Below are positions 27,177 to 36,424 of a DNA stretch of 64,000 nucleotides, piece by piece; the stretch's first letter is position 1, and every line of letters starts with the position of its first letter. Source of the stretch: Planococcus maitriensis (GTDB lineage Bacteria > Bacillota > Bacilli > Bacillales_A > Planococcaceae). Under the pieces are notes generated by a model that was given only the letters and a program-made list of their open reading frames with translations, had not been told where the DNA came from and ran no database searches. The stretch is taken from assembly GCF_003289925.1 (NCBI RefSeq), contig NZ_QLZQ01000001.1:1-64000 (forward strand), in the 5' to 3' direction. Made by a program: the position numbers and the translations under genes.

Positions 27177-27193
27177 AAGTATCCTCCTTGCAA

Positions 27194-28591
27194 TTAAGTC
27201 GAAATTCCTTTGCGTTTCATATCGCCCCAATGTGCTTTCTTTTGGAAAGTGGCAATAATTCCTCTGACTCGCCACAATACCATAAGCGGGCGGTACCAAA
27301 AGGCTTCAGTCAATGCCCAGAAATAAAGGCGCATCAAATGGGAAACCTTCGGGTATTTGTGGAGCGTTAATTCTTCTAATAATACAGCAAGTGCCGAAAT
27401 GAGCGAGCCGTAGAACACCGTCACCAAGAACATGACGCCGGCGACTTGCGGATCGACCAATGAGAAGAAAAAGCCGCCAAAAATGATGAAGTAGCCGATA
27501 AATTCGAATACGGCGCCGAGCAATTCGACAAACAGGAAATAAGGCATCGAAAACAAACCGATCGAGCCGTATTTCGGATTGAGCATCATTTTTCTGTGAT
27601 TCCACAAAGTTTCAAGCAGCCCGCGCTGCCAGCGGATCCGCTGAGACCTGAGCACTTCCAGTGATTCAGGGGCTTCTGTCCAGCAGACAGGGTCTGGGAT
27701 ATATTCAATGCGCTGCTTGGATTTTTCTTCCCTCAGCAAACGGTGCAGCCGGACGACCAATTCCATATCTTCGCCGACGGTGTTCTTATTGTAGCCACCG
27801 GCTTGGATGACGCGTTCTTTGTTAAAGACGCCGAAAGCCCCGGAAACGATCAGCAAAATATTCAAATGGCTTAATGCCAGGCGGCCGATCAAGAAGGCGC
27901 GGAAATACTCGACGATCTGCATGAGGACGATCGGGCTTTTCGGCAAGCCGACAATTTCCACTTTGCTTCTGGAGATGGTCGAGCCGTTGGCGATTCGGAC
28001 AGATCCGCCGGTGACGATAATTTGGCCGTCTGATTCGATAATCGGTTTCATGCATTTTAACAAGCCGTCGTTTTCCAAAATGGAATCTCCATCAATCGCA
28101 CAGAAGTAAGGGAAGGAAGAGAGATTGACCCCGGCGTTCAACGCATCTGCCTTGCCGCCGTTTGCTTTTTTGATGAGGCGGATATAAGGGAAGATCGAGG
28201 ATTGGTAAATGGCCTCGACTTCCGCGGTCTCGATGTGTGTGCGGACGGCGAAAGGAATTTTTTTCATCTTGAATTCTTCAATCATGCGCAGCGATGTGCT
28301 GTCTTTCGAGCCATCATCAATGACGATGATTTCTTTTTCGGGGTATTCCAGTGCCAATAGCGAACGCACCGTGCTGACAACGCCGACTTCTTCATTGTAC
28401 GCAGGCACTAGGATCGACACCGGATAAGTCGATTGGTTTCTTAAAAAATCTTCTGTAGACTCTCGCTTATCGAGCTTATTTTCTTTTTTGACTTTCCCGT
28501 ATGCAAGCGCAAAGAGCCCGAGATAGCTCAGGCTTGAAAAAAGCATATAGGCGATGACGATATAGGATAAAATCAGCGCTACTTCCTGCAT
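27194..28591 (-). CDS. Processive family 2 glycosyltransferase (exopolysaccharide synthase type)
   Basis: Membrane protein of 465 residues. One N-terminal helix (about 5-31), a cytoplasmic GT-A catalytic domain with ILVPAYNEE, IDDGS (Asp 92-93), DGDS (167-170), GED (273-275) and the QRIRWQRG motif (317-324), then four or five C-terminal helices. The QxxRW motif marks processive synthases such as PgaC, hyaluronan and cellulose synthases that polymerise and extrude sugar chains. The start overlaps the HEAT gene stop (TAATG). Product sugar unknown. The GGDEF gene in the operon suggests control by c-di-GMP, but no PilZ domain is visible. Confidence 0.92.
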   Translation of the reverse strand: MQEVALILSYIVIAYMLFSSLSYLGLFALAYGKVKKENKLDKRESTEDFLRNQSTYPVSILVPAYNEEVGVVSTVRSLLALEYPEKEIIVIDDGSKDSTSLRMIEEFKMKKIPFAVRTHIETAEVEAIYQSSIFPYIRLIKKANGGKADALNAGVNLSSFPYFCAIDGDSILENDGLLKCMKPIIESDGQIIVTGGSVRIANGSTISRSKVEIVGLPKSPIVLMQIVEYFRAFLIGRLALSHLNILLIVSGAFGVFNKERVIQAGGYNKNTVGEDMELVVRLHRLLREEKSKQRIEYIPDPVCWTEAPESLEVLRSQRIRWQRGLLETLWNHRKMMLNPKYGSIGLFSMPYFLFVELLGAVFEFIGYFIIFGGFFFSLVDPQVAGVMFLVTVFYGSLISALAVLLEELTLHKYPKVSHLMRLYFWALTEAFWYRPLMVLWRVRGIIATFQKKAHWGDMKRKGIST

Positions 28592-29643
28592 TATTGTTCA
28601 CTTCCTAAAAGGGAGGTTTTCCATTGATTCGCCATGTCGCGTGCATAGCGGTCGGGATGGCTTTCTGCGAGATGGGTAAGCACGATATCCCCTTCAGAAA
28701 ACTGGGTCAAGGCTTCGGCTGATGAGTAGCGGACCCACCACACCGGGTCCCCGAGCAGCTCACTGAGCATTTCCTTATAGCGCGACAATTGCAGCTTTCC
28801 GGCAATTTGGGCAGCGAACATGCGCTCAGGCCAAGCGGTCGACTCGAAAAACGGCGCAAGGGCGCTTGGGGAATTCATGTATTGCAGGTGAAGGATCGCT
28901 TTCAGTGCCTGAATGCGCATCTCCATCTCGGGGTTCTGCAATTCTTCTTCAACGCGGGGAAGAAACAGCGTCATGCCGGCCATGCCGATATAGGAAACAG
29001 CAGAATGTTTCAACGTCTGGTTGTTATTTTCTTCGTTTAAAGCAGCATTCAACTCGTCCAGTTTCGTCAGTTCGTCCAACCGTTTGAAAACATCGATATA
29101 CAGACGGGCGGGGGCATCGGGGTATTTCGCAAGCGCCTCAATGGCCACCGTCTCATTCAAAGAAGCGAGCGTGCGGATCAATTGCTGCGTCTCCTGGTCG
29201 AGCCGGGAACTTTTCGCTAATTTTTCCTTTAGCTGTGGAACGAGCGACTCCATCCGAAAGTCTTCGATGAAATATAAAGTATTCATTCGCATCGCCCAGT
29301 TTCCGCGCTTGAGGAGCTTCATATAGCGCTTGGAAAGGAACTCTTCCGACAGGCGTGAGACAGCAGGCGAATCAGCGCCACCCTTGGTGACGGATACGTA
29401 ATGGTTCAATAAGCGTTCCAGCACGACCAAATGGTAAGGGGAAGCTTTCAATTCTTCGATGAACCGTTCGTCTGAAGGGTCCATCATATAAGAGCTGAAT
29501 GAATCAGTTAAGGCATCGTATTGGCCGTTGATTGCGGCTTCCCGTTTATTCGAACGCTGCTTGCGCCAAGCTAAGATCAACAAGAGAAGCAATTGGCCGA
29601 GGAACAGGGAGGCAATGAGGATCCAGAAATGGGATAAGTTCAC
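28591..29643 (-). CDS. HEAT-repeat protein with N-terminal membrane anchor
   Basis: Protein of 350 residues: one membrane helix (about 5-25), then a soluble alpha-helical part with repeated helix pairs, e.g. EFLSKRYMKLLKRGNWAMRM.., PEMEMRIQALKAILHL and DPVWWVRYSSAEALTQF, the HEAT/PBS-lyase type repeat. Such repeats make scaffolds for protein contacts. GTG start overlaps the preceding stop (GTGA), and its own stop overlaps the glycosyltransferase start, so all three are translationally coupled. Probably a partner or regulator of the synthase (inference). Confidence 0.85.
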   Translation of the reverse strand: MNLSHFWILIASLFLGQLLLLLILAWRKQRSNKREAAINGQYDALTDSFSSYMMDPSDERFIEELKASPYHLVVLERLLNHYVSVTKGGADSPAVSRLSEEFLSKRYMKLLKRGNWAMRMNTLYFIEDFRMESLVPQLKEKLAKSSRLDQETQQLIRTLASLNETVAIEALAKYPDAPARLYIDVFKRLDELTKLDELNAALNEENNNQTLKHSAVSYIGMAGMTLFLPRVEEELQNPEMEMRIQALKAILHLQYMNSPSALAPFFESTAWPERMFAAQIAGKLQLSRYKEMLSELLGDPVWWVRYSSAEALTQFSEGDIVLTHLAESHPDRYARDMANQWKTSLLGSEQ

Positions 29644-31253
29644 TGGAACATCCTCTTCGTGAGCCGCTGTACACGGGCTACGACTTCCTGTGCATAAAAC
29701 GGTTTGACGATGTAATCATCGGCTCCGCTCTTCAAGGCCAAGACGATATCGGATTCGTTGTTGCGGGACGTGAGCATGGACACGACGATATTGTCGTGCG
29801 GATATTGCGAGCGCACATGGCTCAGCACTTCCAGCCCGTCCATTTTTGGCATGACGCCGTCCAGCAGGATCATGTAATTCTCATCCGGACGGTACCAGTC
29901 GGAATCGACCAGCGCGAGACCGTCTGCGTATTCTTCGATCTGGATATCGAAATCCTCCGCTTTCCAATTGGAAAATTGCTTGGCGACCAATTTGCGCACG
30001 AGTGAGTCGTCGTCGACAATGACAATATTCAGTTTGCGTTTCAAGTCATGTTCTTCGGATTCATAAACCATCGTCTGGTTGCGCCCGTTTCGCTTGGCTT
30101 GATACAAAGCTTTATCGGCTTTATTGACAATCGTTTCCTGCTTGAGCCGGTATTCGCTGACTCCTGCGGAGAAGGTCAAGCGAATCGGGGCGTTGGCGTG
30201 AATAGCGAATTCCGTTTCAGATAGTGCCTTATGCAGGCGATCGATGAATGCGGCAGCTTCCTGCGGCTTGGTCTCGGGTAGAATCAAGGCGAATTCCTCT
30301 CCGCCATAGCGGAAGAACGAGTCCGATTCACGTTTCAAGTTCAACACAAACTGGCTGAAGGAACGTAAAACCTCATCTCCCACTGAATGCCCGTGGTCAT
30401 CATTGATTTTCTTGAAATGGTCCAAATCGAGCAAGGCCAATGTAAACGGCTTGCCGGTTCTTTCAGCGAGATTGGTCATTTGCAGCAGGACCTCATCAAA
30501 GGCTTGGCGATTTCCGGCTCCGGTCAATTCATCAATTCGCGTGCCTTGCAAGATGATTTCCTGGCCACGCAGGCGATTGGCTAAATAGGGAAGGAAATAC
30601 GCCATATTCAATGGCTTGACCAAAAAATCGGTGGCGCCGACTTCCATTGCCCGGATATGGTGATCGATCCGGTCATCTTCACTCATGACGGCGAGGGGAA
30701 GGTGGCGGCTTCTGCCGGCTTCGGCAATTCTTTCGGCCAGGCTGAAGCCGTCAACATCCGGCAGCTTCGCATCCAATAACACCATCTGCGGATGCAATGT
30801 GTAAAATAATTCCGTGCCTTTTTGGCCATTCAAAGCGATGACGACAGGAATGCCTTTAGGCTCCAATGTCTCTTTGAGCTTCGCGGCGAATTCAGCATCG
30901 GAATCGATGACCAATACGAGGGCTTCTTCACTCGAGGCTTTGCTTTCCGGCGCCTCCAACTCGGTCTCTTGTTGGCTTGCAGGCTCGTCAGCTGCAAAAT
31001 AATTTCGGAATGAAGACATGAATCCTGCCAGCAAATCGACAGCAAGCAACTCGGTGCTGTGTTCTGAGAAAGCATCCAGCTCGCGTGCGCAAAAATCGGA
31101 CAGTTCCATCATGCCAATCGTTCCGGCAGTGCCTTTCATCGTATGCAAAAACCGGTAGACTTCGCGTTCTGGAATTGTGCCTTGAGCAGCCCATTTCGAG
31201 AAATCCCGTTCCATTCGTGTAGCAAGTAAAGCTTTATAATCTGTTTGGGCCAA
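29640..31253 (-). CDS. HPt-REC-GGDEF-REC diguanylate cyclase
   Basis: Protein of 537 residues. N-terminal HPt domain with FLHTMKGTAGTIGM (phospho-His 37), receiver 1 (about 112-230, Asp 161 in VLLDAKLPDVDG), GGDEF domain (about 232-395) with an intact GGEEF active site (317-321) and an RESD inhibitory site (308-311), and receiver 2 (about 408-537, Asp 465). It should make c-di-GMP from two GTP, with feedback inhibition, under phosphorelay control at three phosphorylation sites. TTG start behind AAGGACGGTGA. The HPt is the natural acceptor from the nearby hybrid kinase (inference). First gene of the operon. Confidence 0.95.
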   Translation of the reverse strand: MAQTDYKALLATRMERDFSKWAAQGTIPEREVYRFLHTMKGTAGTIGMMELSDFCARELDAFSEHSTELLAVDLLAGFMSSFRNYFAADEPASQQETELEAPESKASSEEALVLVIDSDAEFAAKLKETLEPKGIPVVIALNGQKGTELFYTLHPQMVLLDAKLPDVDGFSLAERIAEAGRSRHLPLAVMSEDDRIDHHIRAMEVGATDFLVKPLNMAYFLPYLANRLRGQEIILQGTRIDELTGAGNRQAFDEVLLQMTNLAERTGKPFTLALLDLDHFKKINDDHGHSVGDEVLRSFSQFVLNLKRESDSFFRYGGEEFALILPETKPQEAAAFIDRLHKALSETEFAIHANAPIRLTFSAGVSEYRLKQETIVNKADKALYQAKRNGRNQTMVYESEEHDLKRKLNIVIVDDDSLVRKLVAKQFSNWKAEDFDIQIEEYADGLALVDSDWYRPDENYMILLDGVMPKMDGLEVLSHVRSQYPHDNIVVSMLTSRNNESDIVLALKSGADDYIVKPFYAQEVVARVQRLTKRMFQ

Positions 31254-31530
31254 TTTCTTTCACCGTCCTTCAAAGAATGTCCCGAACTTGATGTGGGACG
31301 ATATGCGGAGTTTTGGGCTTGAAAATGATGTTCATTAATATGTCATTTGAATAGTTAAATAGATAATATTTTCCACTTATAGAATAACATCAATCGGCTT
31401 CCGAGTAAGTGATTTATCCTTTGAAACATGACTTTCCAATGACGCTTTCCAGGTTCTTTGCAAAAAAGAGTGCCAGAAATGAAAAAAATAAAAAGACACT
31501 TCCAAAAATCATGAGAAGTGTCTGATCTTT

Positions 31531-32412
31531 TCATGGCTTGAGCGTCATCCAACTGCCAACATGGTGGATAGCAATTCCTTCGTAGGCGGAGTATCCCGAG
31601 TAATGGGCGGCCACTTCAGCCAACTGCACATTCATGAACGCTTCGCCTTCTTCGGCAAAAGTGATGATGCTGCCTTCATCGGTGACGCCTGTTTCTACGC
31701 CCACTACCACATGTTTGCCGTATTTTTCGGCCATGGCAATTTCAGTTTTGACGATATCGATGATCATCGGCGCGGAATCCCGGTAAGCCATCAATGTCAC
31801 TCCGTCCGTATTGGCGATCACCCATTCGGCCAATAACCCGCTGCCGAACGTATTTTTATAAGAGATCTCGTCGAACCAAAATGGCATGTCGGCTTCGAGC
31901 GGTAAGTTCAACTGTGCAGAGCTCACTGCGGCTCTTTGCAGAAGCGATTGATAGGATTTCACAGTAGCGGCGCGGTTTGAATTCCATCCGCTGTATAAAT
32001 AAGGCTCCACATCCAAATGGATTCCATCAAAAACTGCCTGTTGTGTCGATCCGCTTTGATAATTACCCAGCCAGTTCATCAACATGTTCTGGTTCGTATA
32101 GCCTTTTGGCGCAACCCAGGCCGGTGCTCCATCGAGTGCAAATGCGGCTATGCCGCGTGCATGCGCTTGCGTGACAAAACTGCGGTACGTATTTTTAGGA
32201 ATGTCCCGATCGATTTGCACATAGACTTTATTGACGTTTTTATTTTCGAGAAAAGTGAGCACAGCTGCTTCATCTTCCACGAACATCCACGGATTCCATA
32301 GCCAAGTGGCACGGGTATCAGGCGCATCGCCGCTTGCCTGTACGTTTTCTGCATGGCTTAACGCTAACATAAGGGACATCGCGAACATCAACATCGCCGC
32401 TTTCTTCAACAT
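31531..32412 (-). CDS. Secreted TIM-barrel-like protein under a c-di-GMP riboswitch
   Basis: Protein of 293 residues. Signal peptide about 1-27 (MLKKAAMLMFAMSLMLALSHAENVQA). The mature part starts TRATWLWNPW and alternates strands and helices: VNKVYVQIDRD, GIAAFALDG, FDGIHLDVEPY, LPLEADMPFWFDE, GVTLMAYRD, VVVGVETG. DxExY at the end of a strand is the placement of catalytic acids in glycoside hydrolases with TIM barrels, so a polysaccharide hydrolase is plausible; no family confirmed. GGAGG lies before ATG 32412. It is preceded by a GEMM riboswitch and lies next to the c-di-GMP/glycosyltransferase operon, so processing of that polymer is the best guess. Confidence 0.8.
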   Translation of the reverse strand: MLKKAAMLMFAMSLMLALSHAENVQASGDAPDTRATWLWNPWMFVEDEAAVLTFLENKNVNKVYVQIDRDIPKNTYRSFVTQAHARGIAAFALDGAPAWVAPKGYTNQNMLMNWLGNYQSGSTQQAVFDGIHLDVEPYLYSGWNSNRAATVKSYQSLLQRAAVSSAQLNLPLEADMPFWFDEISYKNTFGSGLLAEWVIANTDGVTLMAYRDSAPMIIDIVKTEIAMAEKYGKHVVVGVETGVTDEGSIITFAEEGEAFMNVQLAEVAAHYSGYSAYEGIAIHHVGSWMTLKP

Positions 32413-32423
32413 ATTCTTTTCCT

Positions 32424-32453
32424 CCATTCTGTCAGCCGAGGTCCACAGAATGG
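32424..32453 (-). promoter_or_regulatory. Hairpin abutting the ribosome site, candidate riboswitch expression platform
   Basis: CCATTCTGT pairs with ACAGAATGG; the second arm runs directly into GGAGG of the downstream gene. No T tract follows, so translational rather than transcriptional control is suggested. Confidence 0.55.
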
Positions 32454-32543
32454 GTGCCTGGCAACCTGACAACCGTACACTGTGCGGGCAGTGGGTAGGC
32501 TCATGGCTTTGCGTCCTTCCTTTTCAGGTAAGTTTGCCTTTTT
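32453..32543 (-). promoter_or_regulatory. Cyclic di-GMP-I riboswitch (GEMM-I)
   Basis: On the minus strand the class I consensus is met in order: GGCAAAC, a stem capped by a GAAA tetraloop (CCTGAAAAGG), the highly conserved GGACGCAAAGCC, AGCCTACC, a second stem (CACTG with CAGTG) and the closing GGTTGTCAGGTTGCC. A TATAAT at 32562-32557 lies just upstream. Reads c-di-GMP and controls the secreted TIM-barrel-like protein; the neighbouring operon encodes a diguanylate cyclase. Confidence 0.88.
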
Positions 32544-32683
32544 CAGTTTTTTTCTTATTATAATTCCAGTATGTTGCATTAAAATAGTAACTATGTACCT
32601 ATTAAAGCTTTTACATGACACTTATCGAGAAGTTTGAAATAAAAAGCTGTGCCATGTCCTTTCTTTTCTTGATTTCGCGATTT

Positions 32684-32884
32684 TTAAAAAGAAGATTGTA
32701 TGAGAAAGAGCGCGGACAAACCGAACAATGCAGCAACGGACATAAAAAGGATGCCCCCAGCAATTCGCCTCTTTCTGGCATCGTCGGCATATTTTTCTTG
32801 GATATAAGCGGCCCATTTCCAAACTAGAATGTGAGTTATCACGATAAAACCAAGAATGAGCAAGCTGATAAGAGATTGTGTCAT
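32684..32884 (-). CDS. Small membrane protein (66 aa)
   Basis: Two hydrophobic helices (about 4-22 and 43-63) flank a charged loop (YIQEKYADDARKRR). AAAGGA stands 6 bases before the ATG. No family recognised; the layout resembles many small Bacillota membrane proteins of unknown role. It faces away from fbp and lies upstream of the riboswitch-controlled gene on the same strand. Confidence 0.6.
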   Translation of the reverse strand: MTQSLISLLILGFIVITHILVWKWAAYIQEKYADDARKRRIAGGILFMSVAALFGLSALFLIQSSF

Positions 32885-33179
32885 AACAAATCCTTTCCAT
32901 TGAAAGTTATTTCCTGTTATCCCTCCTTACCCGTAAATGGGTGGATCACGCTAAACTTTTAGGAATGAAAAGTTTATAGTTCACCAGTTTGGTAATCAAG
33001 TATCAACGGCCTTCCAATTTCCTGCCGTCCTGCAATTAATACTAGAGCCTTCGCGGAAACTGCTATAGACTGGGAATATAGAGAAATTCCTTCCACATAC
33101 CCGTTTGATCATTACGCTTTTCAGGAATTTGCTTTCAATTGAATTCAATTAAGACATATTACTTGAAGGAGGATTCCGC

Positions 33180-35114
33180 ATGATCAGTTCAAAATACTTG
33201 GATCTACTGGCAGAAAAATACGATAGTGAAGAAAAAGTGGCGACGGAGATCATCAACCTGGAAGCCATCTTGAATTTGCCGAAAGGGACGGAGCATTTCG
33301 TCAGCGATCTCCACGGCGAGTACCAGGCATTCCAGCATGTGCTGCGCAACGGCTCCGGCAATGTCAAAGTGAAAATCAGGGATCTGTTCAAGAACGAGAT
33401 GAGTGAAGAAGAGCTGAATGAATTCGCGACGCTCGTCTATTATCCGGAAGAGAAATTGAGCCTGATCAAAAACCATTTCAGCAGCAAGAAAGAATTGAAG
33501 GAATGGTACATCGATACAATCGAGCGGCTTTTGAAGCTGGTGTCTTACGCCTCGTCCAAATACACGCGCTCCAAATTGCGCAAAGCTTTGCCGAAGCAAT
33601 TCGTCTACATCATCGAAGAGCTCTTGTACAAGACCGATGAGTTCACCAACAAGAAGGATTATTACGCGAAAATGCTCGAGCAGATCATTACCCTGGGGCA
33701 AGTGGACAAGCTGATCGTCGGGCTGGCCTATACGATGCAGCGGCTGACGGTCGACCATCTGCACGTCGTCGGCGATATTTACGACCGGGGGCCGGATCCG
33801 CATAAGATCATGGATACGCTCATCGACTACCATTCCGTCGACATCCAATGGGGCAACCACGACGTCCTGTGGATCGGCGCCTACTCCGGCTCCAAAGTCT
33901 GCCTCGCGAACATCATCCGCATCTGTGCGCGCTATAATAACCTGGACATCATCGAGGATGTGTACGGCATCAATCTGCGGCCGCTGTTGAATCTGGCGGA
34001 GAAATATTACGAAGACAATCCGGCCTTCCACCCGAAGCGGATTTCCGGTGAATATTTGACGGATCAGGAACAGCTGCAAATCACCAAGATCCACCAGGCG
34101 ATTTCGATCATCCAGTTTAAATTGGAAAGCCCGATCATCAAACGGCGCTCTTGCTTCGCGATGGAAGACCGCTTGCTATTGGAGAAAGTCGATTACGATA
34201 AAAACGAAGCGACGATCCACGGCAAAACCTATCCGCTTGAGAACACGTGCTTCGCAACGGTCGACCCGGAACATCCTGACCGCTTGCTTGAGGAAGAGCA
34301 ACAAGTGATCGATAAATTGCTGTTCTCCATCCAGCATTCCGAGAAACTGTCGCGGCATATGAACTTCCTCATGAAAAAAGGCAGCCTGTATCTCCAATAC
34401 AACGGCAATTTGCTGATTCACGGCTGCATCCCGCTCGAAGAGAATGGCGATATGAAGAAAATGGACATCGAAGGCGAAAGCTATGCAGGGCGGAAACTGC
34501 TCGATGTCTTCGAAGAGTATCTCCGCTATGCATTCGCGCATCCGGAAGAAACCGACGATTTCGCGACCGACATGGTGTGGTACCAATGGACAGGCGAAAA
34601 TTCCTCGCTGTTCGGCAAACGCGAGATGACGACGTTCGAACGTTACTTCATCAAGGATAAAGAAACGCATAAAGAACGGAAAAACCCGTATTACCATTTG
34701 CGTGAAGACGAAGACATGTGCCGCAAGATGCTTGCGGAATTCGACCTGAATCCCGACCATGGCCGCATCATCAACGGGCATACGCCGGTCAAGGAACGGG
34801 ACGGCGAGGATCCGATCAAAGCGAACGGCAAAATGATCGTCATCGACGGCGGGTTTTCGAAAGCCTATCAGTCGACGACTGGAATCGCGGGCTATACGCT
34901 TCTGTACAATTCCTACGGCATGCAGCTCGTCGCCCATCAGCGCTTCAATTCCAAGGAAGAAGTATTGCAAAACGGTACCGATGTCTTGTCGATCAAACGA
35001 TTGGTCGACGAGGAACTCGAGCGTAAAAAGGTGAGGGAGACGAATATCGGGCAAGAGCTCCTGCAAGAAATCGCCAATTTGAACAGCTTGAGAAAACATC
35101 GCTATATGAATTAA
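33180..35114 (+). CDS. fbp: Fructose-1,6-bisphosphatase, class III
   Basis: Protein of 644 residues, the length of the Firmicutes-specific class III enzyme. It hydrolyses fructose 1,6-bisphosphate to fructose 6-phosphate in gluconeogenesis. The metallophosphatase motifs are visible: [12 protein letters not shown] near 41, [17 protein letters not shown] near 197 and [12 protein letters not shown] near 222, with [15 protein letters not shown] and [10 protein letters not shown] towards the C-terminus. GGAGG precedes the ATG. Monocistronic with its own terminator. It complements the GapB-like enzyme at 9041 for growth on organic acids. Confidence 0.97.
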   Translation: MISSKYLDLLAEKYDSEEKVATEIINLEAILNLPKGTEHFVSDLHGEYQAFQHVLRNGSGNVKVKIRDLFKNEMSEEELNEFATLVYYPEEKLSLIKNHFSSKKELKEWYIDTIERLLKLVSYASSKYTRSKLRKALPKQFVYIIEELLYKTDEFTNKKDYYAKMLEQIITLGQVDKLIVGLAYTMQRLTVDHLHVVGDIYDRGPDPHKIMDTLIDYHSVDIQWGNHDVLWIGAYSGSKVCLANIIRICARYNNLDIIEDVYGINLRPLLNLAEKYYEDNPAFHPKRISGEYLTDQEQLQITKIHQAISIIQFKLESPIIKRRSCFAMEDRLLLEKVDYDKNEATIHGKTYPLENTCFATVDPEHPDRLLEEEQQVIDKLLFSIQHSEKLSRHMNFLMKKGSLYLQYNGNLLIHGCIPLEENGDMKKMDIEGESYAGRKLLDVFEEYLRYAFAHPEETDDFATDMVWYQWTGENSSLFGKREMTTFERYFIKDKETHKERKNPYYHLREDEDMCRKMLAEFDLNPDHGRIINGHTPVKERDGEDPIKANGKMIVIDGGFSKAYQSTTGIAGYTLLYNSYGMQLVAHQRFNSKEEVLQNGTDVLSIKRLVDEELERKKVRETNIGQELLQEIANLNSLRKHRYMN

Positions 35115-35125
35115 CCGTATCAAGA

Positions 35126-35159
35126 GCAAGAACTGGCATCCAGTTCTTGCTTTTTTTTT
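35126..35159 (+). terminator. Terminator after fbp
   Basis: GCAAGAACTGG with CCAGTTCTTGC, loop cat, then nine T. Confidence 0.92.
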
Positions 35160-35313
35160 CAGTGAAGATAGATTCGAGAGAGCTCTTAACTGAAACAGCG
35201 AAACCCAGTTAATTGGAATTTGTGTTGTGGGAATTTTTGGTTATCTCTGTTAGTCTAATAAGGACAAGGTCTTAAAGAATATGAATTTAAAAAAGCTCAC
35301 TAGGAGGGAGTCC

Positions 35314-35613
35314 ATGCCGATTTGTCAAAATTGCCACAAGCAATGGAGTTGGAAGCAGACGGTCAAAAAGATGTTCACATTGGATACGGGAATGATTTGC
35401 CCCTACTGCGGGAAAAAGCAATTGCTTACTACCCAATCGAAAAAAAGGGCCGGTCTTACCAACTTTCTGACGCCATTGGCTATGCTTTTCGGGGTTTTAT
35501 TTAATCTTTCGTTCGTTACGATATTCCTGCTGATCATCGCTAGTGGAGTCATCGTTATAGCTGCCTACCCATTTTTAGTCGAATTGACAGAGGAAGACGA
35601 ACCGCTTTGGTAA
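35314..35613 (+). CDS. TIGR04104-type zinc-ribbon membrane protein
   Basis: Protein of 99 residues. Two CxxC knuckles (ICQNCHKQW near 3-11 and CPYCGKKQ near 29-36) with the W..K...F pattern of the short Bacillota 'CXXC-20-CXXC' proteins, followed by two membrane helices (about 50-70 and 72-90) and an acidic tail. The knuckles should bind zinc at the cytoplasmic face. AGGAGGGAG lies before ATG 35314; the open frame further upstream lacks a site. Function unknown. Confidence 0.82.
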   Translation: MPICQNCHKQWSWKQTVKKMFTLDTGMICPYCGKKQLLTTQSKKRAGLTNFLTPLAMLFGVLFNLSFVTIFLLIIASGVIVIAAYPFLVELTEEDEPLW

Positions 35614-35700
35614 AGTAAGCGGGAAGAAGGACGTGTTCATATCTTTTATCCATTCAGTTTTTACATAGCCATTCTAATAGCCCTCCTGTACTGCGTAGTC

Positions 35701-36057
35701 TTGTGGATACTGCGAAACCTAGGGAAATTCAGGGTACCTTTGTTTTTCTACGGGCTTGCGGTGCAATTGTCGTTTCTCGCGTTCTTTTTTGGGATGAGCC
35801 GTTATTTCAGGACCAGCGACAGTGTGAACCGGGATTATTTCGATGTCTTTGGGAACGGCCTCGCGATCTTCTATCTATTGATGGTCGTTCCATTCGTCGT
35901 TGCGCTATGGGTGCAGGTCTATAAAGGTGTATGGCGGCTTGATATCGGCAAAATTTCCAAAATCATCATGATGGTGTTATTTGTCCTGATGACTTTGGTA
36001 GTCGGGTTCTTCGGTTTTTATGCACATATCCTGTTCTACTACGGTTTTGCGCCGTGA
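35701..36057 (+). CDS. Small polytopic membrane protein, start uncertain
   Basis: At least 118 residues with helices near 14-33, 50-72 and 88-112. TTG 35701 is the first conventional start but has no ribosome site and falls inside a hydrophobic stretch. The frame continues upstream as FYPFSFYIAILIALLYCVVLW, a complete extra helix, up to an ATC at 35641 with GGAAGAAGGA 9 bases before it. Either the true start is ATC or an ATG has been lost. No family recognised. Follows the zinc-ribbon gene on the same strand, so probably cotranscribed. Confidence 0.65.
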   Translation: MWILRNLGKFRVPLFFYGLAVQLSFLAFFFGMSRYFRTSDSVNRDYFDVFGNGLAIFYLLMVVPFVVALWVQVYKGVWRLDIGKISKIIMMVLFVLMTLVVGFFGFYAHILFYYGFAP

Positions 36058-36096
36058 TGATTAACAGCGGGCTTTCTTGAAAAAGGGGGAGATGAG

Positions 36097-36369
36097 ATGT
36101 TCAGTAAATATTCAATTGGACTCGTCATTTTGGGAAGTCTATTGCTCATGCTCAACCGTTTGATCTCTGGGTATTCCGAGCCGCTTGCACTTATCGGTTT
36201 CCTGCTGCTGTTTGGAGCGGCGGGCACCGTTTTCATTGCCGTGTTGAAAAGAGAGCCGGGCCAATTGAAGGTTTGGTCGCTCTCAGTTTTTTTCGTCATT
36301 CTTTTTGTCATCACATGGGCAGAACCCTTCGAGATTTTGCGCCTGATGACGTGGCTGAAAAATATTTAA
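36097..36369 (+). CDS. Small membrane protein (90 aa)
   Basis: Three hydrophobic helices (about 5-22, 28-49 and 60-78) with short charged loops (LKREPGQLK). AAAGGGGGAG precedes ATG 36097. Third gene of a run of small membrane proteins with the same orientation and close spacing, ended by a strong terminator. No family recognised. Confidence 0.7.
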   Translation: MFSKYSIGLVILGSLLLMLNRLISGYSEPLALIGFLLLFGAAGTVFIAVLKREPGQLKVWSLSVFFVILFVITWAEPFEILRLMTWLKNI

Positions 36370-36372
36370 TGA

Positions 36373-36413
36373 AAAAACGTGGGGCACCGATTGATTCGGT
36401 GCCCCACGTTTTT
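36373..36413. terminator. Bidirectional terminator
   Basis: Long GC-rich stem AAAACGTGGGGCACCGA with TCGGTGCCCCACGTTTT; between convergent genes. Confidence 0.93.
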
Positions 36414-36424
36414 GAAATATAAAC

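Noticed and set aside
33204-35129. Long minus-strand open frames opposite fbp (296 and 317 codons)
   Set aside because: Antisense to a clear class III fructose bisphosphatase; no ribosome sites or family features. A by-product of codon bias in GC-richer genes.
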